This document shows, piece by piece, positions 62,746 through 64,000 of a stretch of 64,000 nt of DNA. The stretch is taken from assembly GCF_042697365.1 (NCBI RefSeq), contig NZ_CP137604.1; one strand, given 5' to 3'. The notes beneath the pieces were generated by a model. That model made no database searches. It was not told where the DNA came from and worked only from the letters and a program-made list of their open reading frames with translations. How positions within the stretch are numbered: the stretch's first letter is position 1; each line of letters starts with the position of its first letter. The position numbers were made by a program, and so were the translations under genes. This DNA is from Brucella pseudintermedia (GTDB lineage Bacteria > Pseudomonadota > Alphaproteobacteria > Rhizobiales > Rhizobiaceae).

Positions 62746-63012
62746 ATGGCCAATACTCCTTCGGCCAAGAAGGCAGTGCGCAAGATCGCTGCCCGCACCG
62801 AAATCAACAAGTCCCGCCGTTCGCGCGTTCGCACCTTCGTACGTAAGCTGGAAGACGCTCTGCTGAGCGGCGACAAGCAGGCTGCGGAACTCGCATTCAA
62901 GGCTGCTGAGCCTGAACTGATGCGCGCAGCTTCCAAGGGCGTGATGCACAAGAACACCGCTTCGCGTAAGGTTTCGCGCCTTGCCCAGCGCGTTAAGGCT
63001 CTCAACGCCTAA
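62746..63012 (+). CDS. rpsT: 30S ribosomal protein S20
   Basis: 88 aa, standard length: MANTPSAKKAVRKIAARTEINKSRRSRVRTF-type basic helix bundle. S20 binds the 5' domain of 16S rRNA. It has a ribosome site AGAGAGG and a 270-nt leader free of genes, and a strong terminator follows. It stands directly upstream of dnaA. Confidence 0.98.
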   Translation: MANTPSAKKAVRKIAARTEINKSRRSRVRTFVRKLEDALLSGDKQAAELAFKAAEPELMRAASKGVMHKNTASRKVSRLAQRVKALNA

Positions 63013-63041
63013 TATTCATCCATTCTAATGGATCAGTTTCG

Positions 63042-63076
63042 AAACCCGGCTCATTGTTAGCCGGGTTTTCTTTTTT
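63042..63076 (+). terminator. Terminator after rpsT
   Basis: AAACCCGGCT (63042-63051), loop CATTGTT, AGCCGGGTTT (63059-63068), T-rich to 63076. Confidence 0.92.
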
Positions 63077-63160
63077 GAGCGTTTTTTGGACAATCGGCAT
63101 TCTTCCTCTCCCACCTGGAATTGAAGAGATATTTCAATGGCTAGCTGGAAATCCTGGGAG

Positions 63161-63186
63161 GAGCGTCAATTCTATGAGCGTCAATT
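63161..63186 (+). repeat. Direct repeat GAGCGTCAATT x2
   Basis: Identical 11-mers at 63161-63171 and 63176-63186, 15 bp apart, 40 bp before the DnaA box. They resemble short iterons beside replication or dnaA-control sites. Confidence 0.6.
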
Positions 63187-63226
63187 TAATCAGTATTTTC
63201 AAATGGTTGCGGATTGTTGTCCACTG

Positions 63227-63235
63227 TTATCCACA
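63227..63235 (+). promoter_or_regulatory. DnaA box upstream of dnaA
   Basis: Exact TTATCCACA, with a related TTGTCCACT 10 bp upstream (63217-63225). Expected function: DnaA autoregulation or part of an origin. Confidence 0.75.
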
Positions 63236-63247
63236 GGCTGGTTTAGG

Positions 63248-63379
63248 GACTCGGAAGTGGGTTTGAGTCAAGAATTTTTTTTAAATTTATTTTTCGAACG
63301 GAACATATCAGGACCACCTAAAAATTGTCCCAGGAAAACGTATTGAATCCAAAGGTGTTATTTCGCTGGCATCCGATTC
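63248..63379. promoter_or_regulatory. Cluster of four GANTC (CcrM) sites
   Basis: GACTC 63248-63252, GAGTC 63265-63269, GAATC 63345-63349 and GATTC 63375-63379. CcrM methylates GANTC in alphaproteobacteria, and in Caulobacter methylation state controls dnaA transcription. Four in 132 nt is more than chance would give for a 5-mer with four fixed positions. Confidence 0.6.
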
Positions 63380-63851
63380 CCCCCTGTTGCGGGGAGGCCC
63401 TGCAAGAGCTTTCAGCAAAAAAATGTGGTTTTCTTAGGCTTGCCCTTTGCTGCGAGGCTTCGCTAAAGTCAGGACATAAGAGGGGTGGGCCACCGGCCCG
63501 GAGTTAGCATCAAATAGCGAGTTTGTCGGCGTGGGCGTCACAGCCCGCGGGTGTTATATTCTGGTCGTAAGGTCCTGATCCTCATGGTTGATTGCTTACC
63601 ATTCATTAACCGGAATGCCGTTTTAGGCATGTCCCCGACAATTGAATGGTTGTGGCGGATTTCTTTCCGGGCAATCAGCCTCCGATAAAAGTGTTGTGAG
63701 TCGTAAAAAGGTCGCCGGGAAGGAGTATCCGGGTGTTGGTCCTGAAGGGACCGTTTGAGTTTGTGTTTGGCCCAGAGCTTTGAAGCCGGGCTTTGTGAGT
63801 GAGTACCTGCTGGCAAGACGGATGATAAATCCGCGGTTCGGACAGGAAAAA

Positions 63852-63887
63852 ATGACAAGCGTCAGAAAACGACGCGTACGAATGTGA
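63852..63887 (+). CDS. Candidate 11-codon upstream ORF before dnaA
   Basis: ATG 63852 follows ACAGGAAAAA, a good ribosome site, and the frame encodes MTSVRKRRVRM then stop, 14 nt before the dnaA ATG. Its basic run KRRVR could slow ribosomes. It may couple or limit dnaA translation; there is no conservation evidence. Confidence 0.3.
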   Translation: MTSVRKRRVRM

Positions 63888-63901
63888 AGGCAGGCGAGAC
63901 G

Positions 63902-64000
63902 ATGGCAATGATGACCGGCAAATCGACGGCAACGATGGGTGATGATGCACATGCGAACCGTATCCACGGATCTTCTGCTACCGGAAATGACAAGAGCCTG
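63902..64000 (+). CDS. dnaA: Chromosomal replication initiator DnaA, 5' end
   Basis: 33 codons are visible from ATG 63902 (further Met codons at 63908 and 63911); the gene runs off the right edge. The visible part is a polar N-terminal extension ending in GNDKSL, where rhizobial DnaA domain I would begin with Ser-Leu-Trp. No diagnostic domain is visible, so the call rests on the rpsT-dnaA gene order, the DnaA boxes, the GANTC cluster and this N-terminus. GCAGGCGAGACG precedes the start. Confidence 0.75.
   Translation, partial: MAMMTGKSTATMGDDAHANRIHGSSATGNDKSL

Larger units (their letters stand above)
63013..63901. other. Long rpsT-dnaA intergenic region (replication/cell-cycle control)
   Basis: 889 nt. 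From left to right: rpsT terminator (63042-63076); a GAGCGTCAATT direct repeat (63161, 63176); near-DnaA box TTGTCCACT (63217); exact DnaA box (63227-63235); four GANTC sites (63248-63379) around an AT tract (63271-63299); palindrome CCCGCGGG (63544); a degenerate CtrA-like site near 63593-63608; a fifth GANTC (63698); and a short upstream ORF (63852). A 69-codon frame at 63137-63346 crosses these elements and is probably chance. Confidence 0.7.

Noticed and set aside
62520..62846. 108-codon frame overlapping rpsT start
   Set aside because: It overlaps rpsT out of frame and lacks a recognisable domain; probably the rpsT leader.
63137..63346. 69-codon frame upstream of dnaA
   Set aside because: It runs across the DnaA box, GANTC sites and AT tract, with a poly-Phe/Leu stretch coming from the AT tract; weak ribosome site.
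1..64000. CRISPR arrays, IS elements, prophage genes
   Set aside because: No regularly spaced direct repeats, transposase or phage-type genes were seen; gene order matches a stable chromosomal backbone.

Overview
The window is ordinary chromosomal DNA of an alphaproteobacterium of the order Hyphomicrobiales (Rhizobiales). Gene content and order (pstSCAB-phoU-phoB; tsaB-rimI-acyltransferase-miaB-phoH-ybeY-corC-lnt-HTH-metK-trmB-rimP-nusA-ylxR-infB-rbfA-truB-rpsO-pnp; fabI-fabB-fabA with divergent irr; mutM-echA-rpsT-dnaA) most resemble Brucella/Ochrobactrum (Brucellaceae). The right edge enters what is very probably dnaA, so in genomes numbered from dnaA this is the last 64 kb of the main chromosome. 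The genus is inferred from memory of synteny, not from a database search. No IS element, prophage, CRISPR array, rRNA or convincing tRNA was seen.

Layout. 1-4.3 kb: the 3' end of a C39-like cysteine peptidase gene overlapping a RimK-like ATP-grasp gene, an RlpA-like protein, a DUF454 membrane protein and an amino-acid-type periplasmic binding protein. 4.5-11.0 kb: phosphate regulon (pstS, pstC, pstA, pstB, phoU, phoB) preceded by an 11-bp-phased Pho-box array; no phoR lies in the window. 11-15 kb: a lipoprotein cell-wall hydrolase, a small lipoprotein, an M29 aminopeptidase and dps. 15.2-23.2 kb: a dense run for tRNA/ribosome modification and envelope work (tsaB, rimI, plsC/olsA-type acyltransferase, miaB, phoH, ybeY, corC, lnt). 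23.3-26.1 kb: XRE regulator, metK, trmB. 26.1-37.0 kb: the translation operon from rimP to pnp, opened by a promoter and a terminator-type leader. 37-41.7 kb: rsmC-like methyltransferase, fabI/fabB/fabA and irr. 41.8-48.8 kb: orphan MetQ, GNAT, SH3 protein, a 2-hydroxyacid dehydrogenase with a candidate leader peptide, then a minus-strand operon of aminopeptidase, MarR, NlpC/P60 and alpha/beta hydrolase. 49.0-60.7 kb: a complete-looking Tad/Flp pilus island except for a TadG-type (VWA) protein. 60.7-64 kb: mutM, echA, rpsT and the dnaA upstream region.

The most notable non-textbook signals are regulatory. They are: a 13-codon leader ORF with a perfect Shine-Dalgarno and an overlapping hairpin (44.1 kb); a promoter-attenuator in front of rimP; a four-unit phased Pho-box array; a GANTC/DnaA-box/direct-repeat cluster and an 11-codon upstream ORF before dnaA; CtrA-like half-sites shared by the pilin and tadD promoters; and a long composite hairpin between nusA and ylxR. 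The C39 peptidase/ATP-grasp pair at the left edge is the best candidate for a poorly described enzymatic system (predicted peptide ligation or amino-acid tagging).

All gene functions are family assignments from motifs read by eye. Start codons were chosen from Shine-Dalgarno placement and family length where the longest frame looked over-extended.
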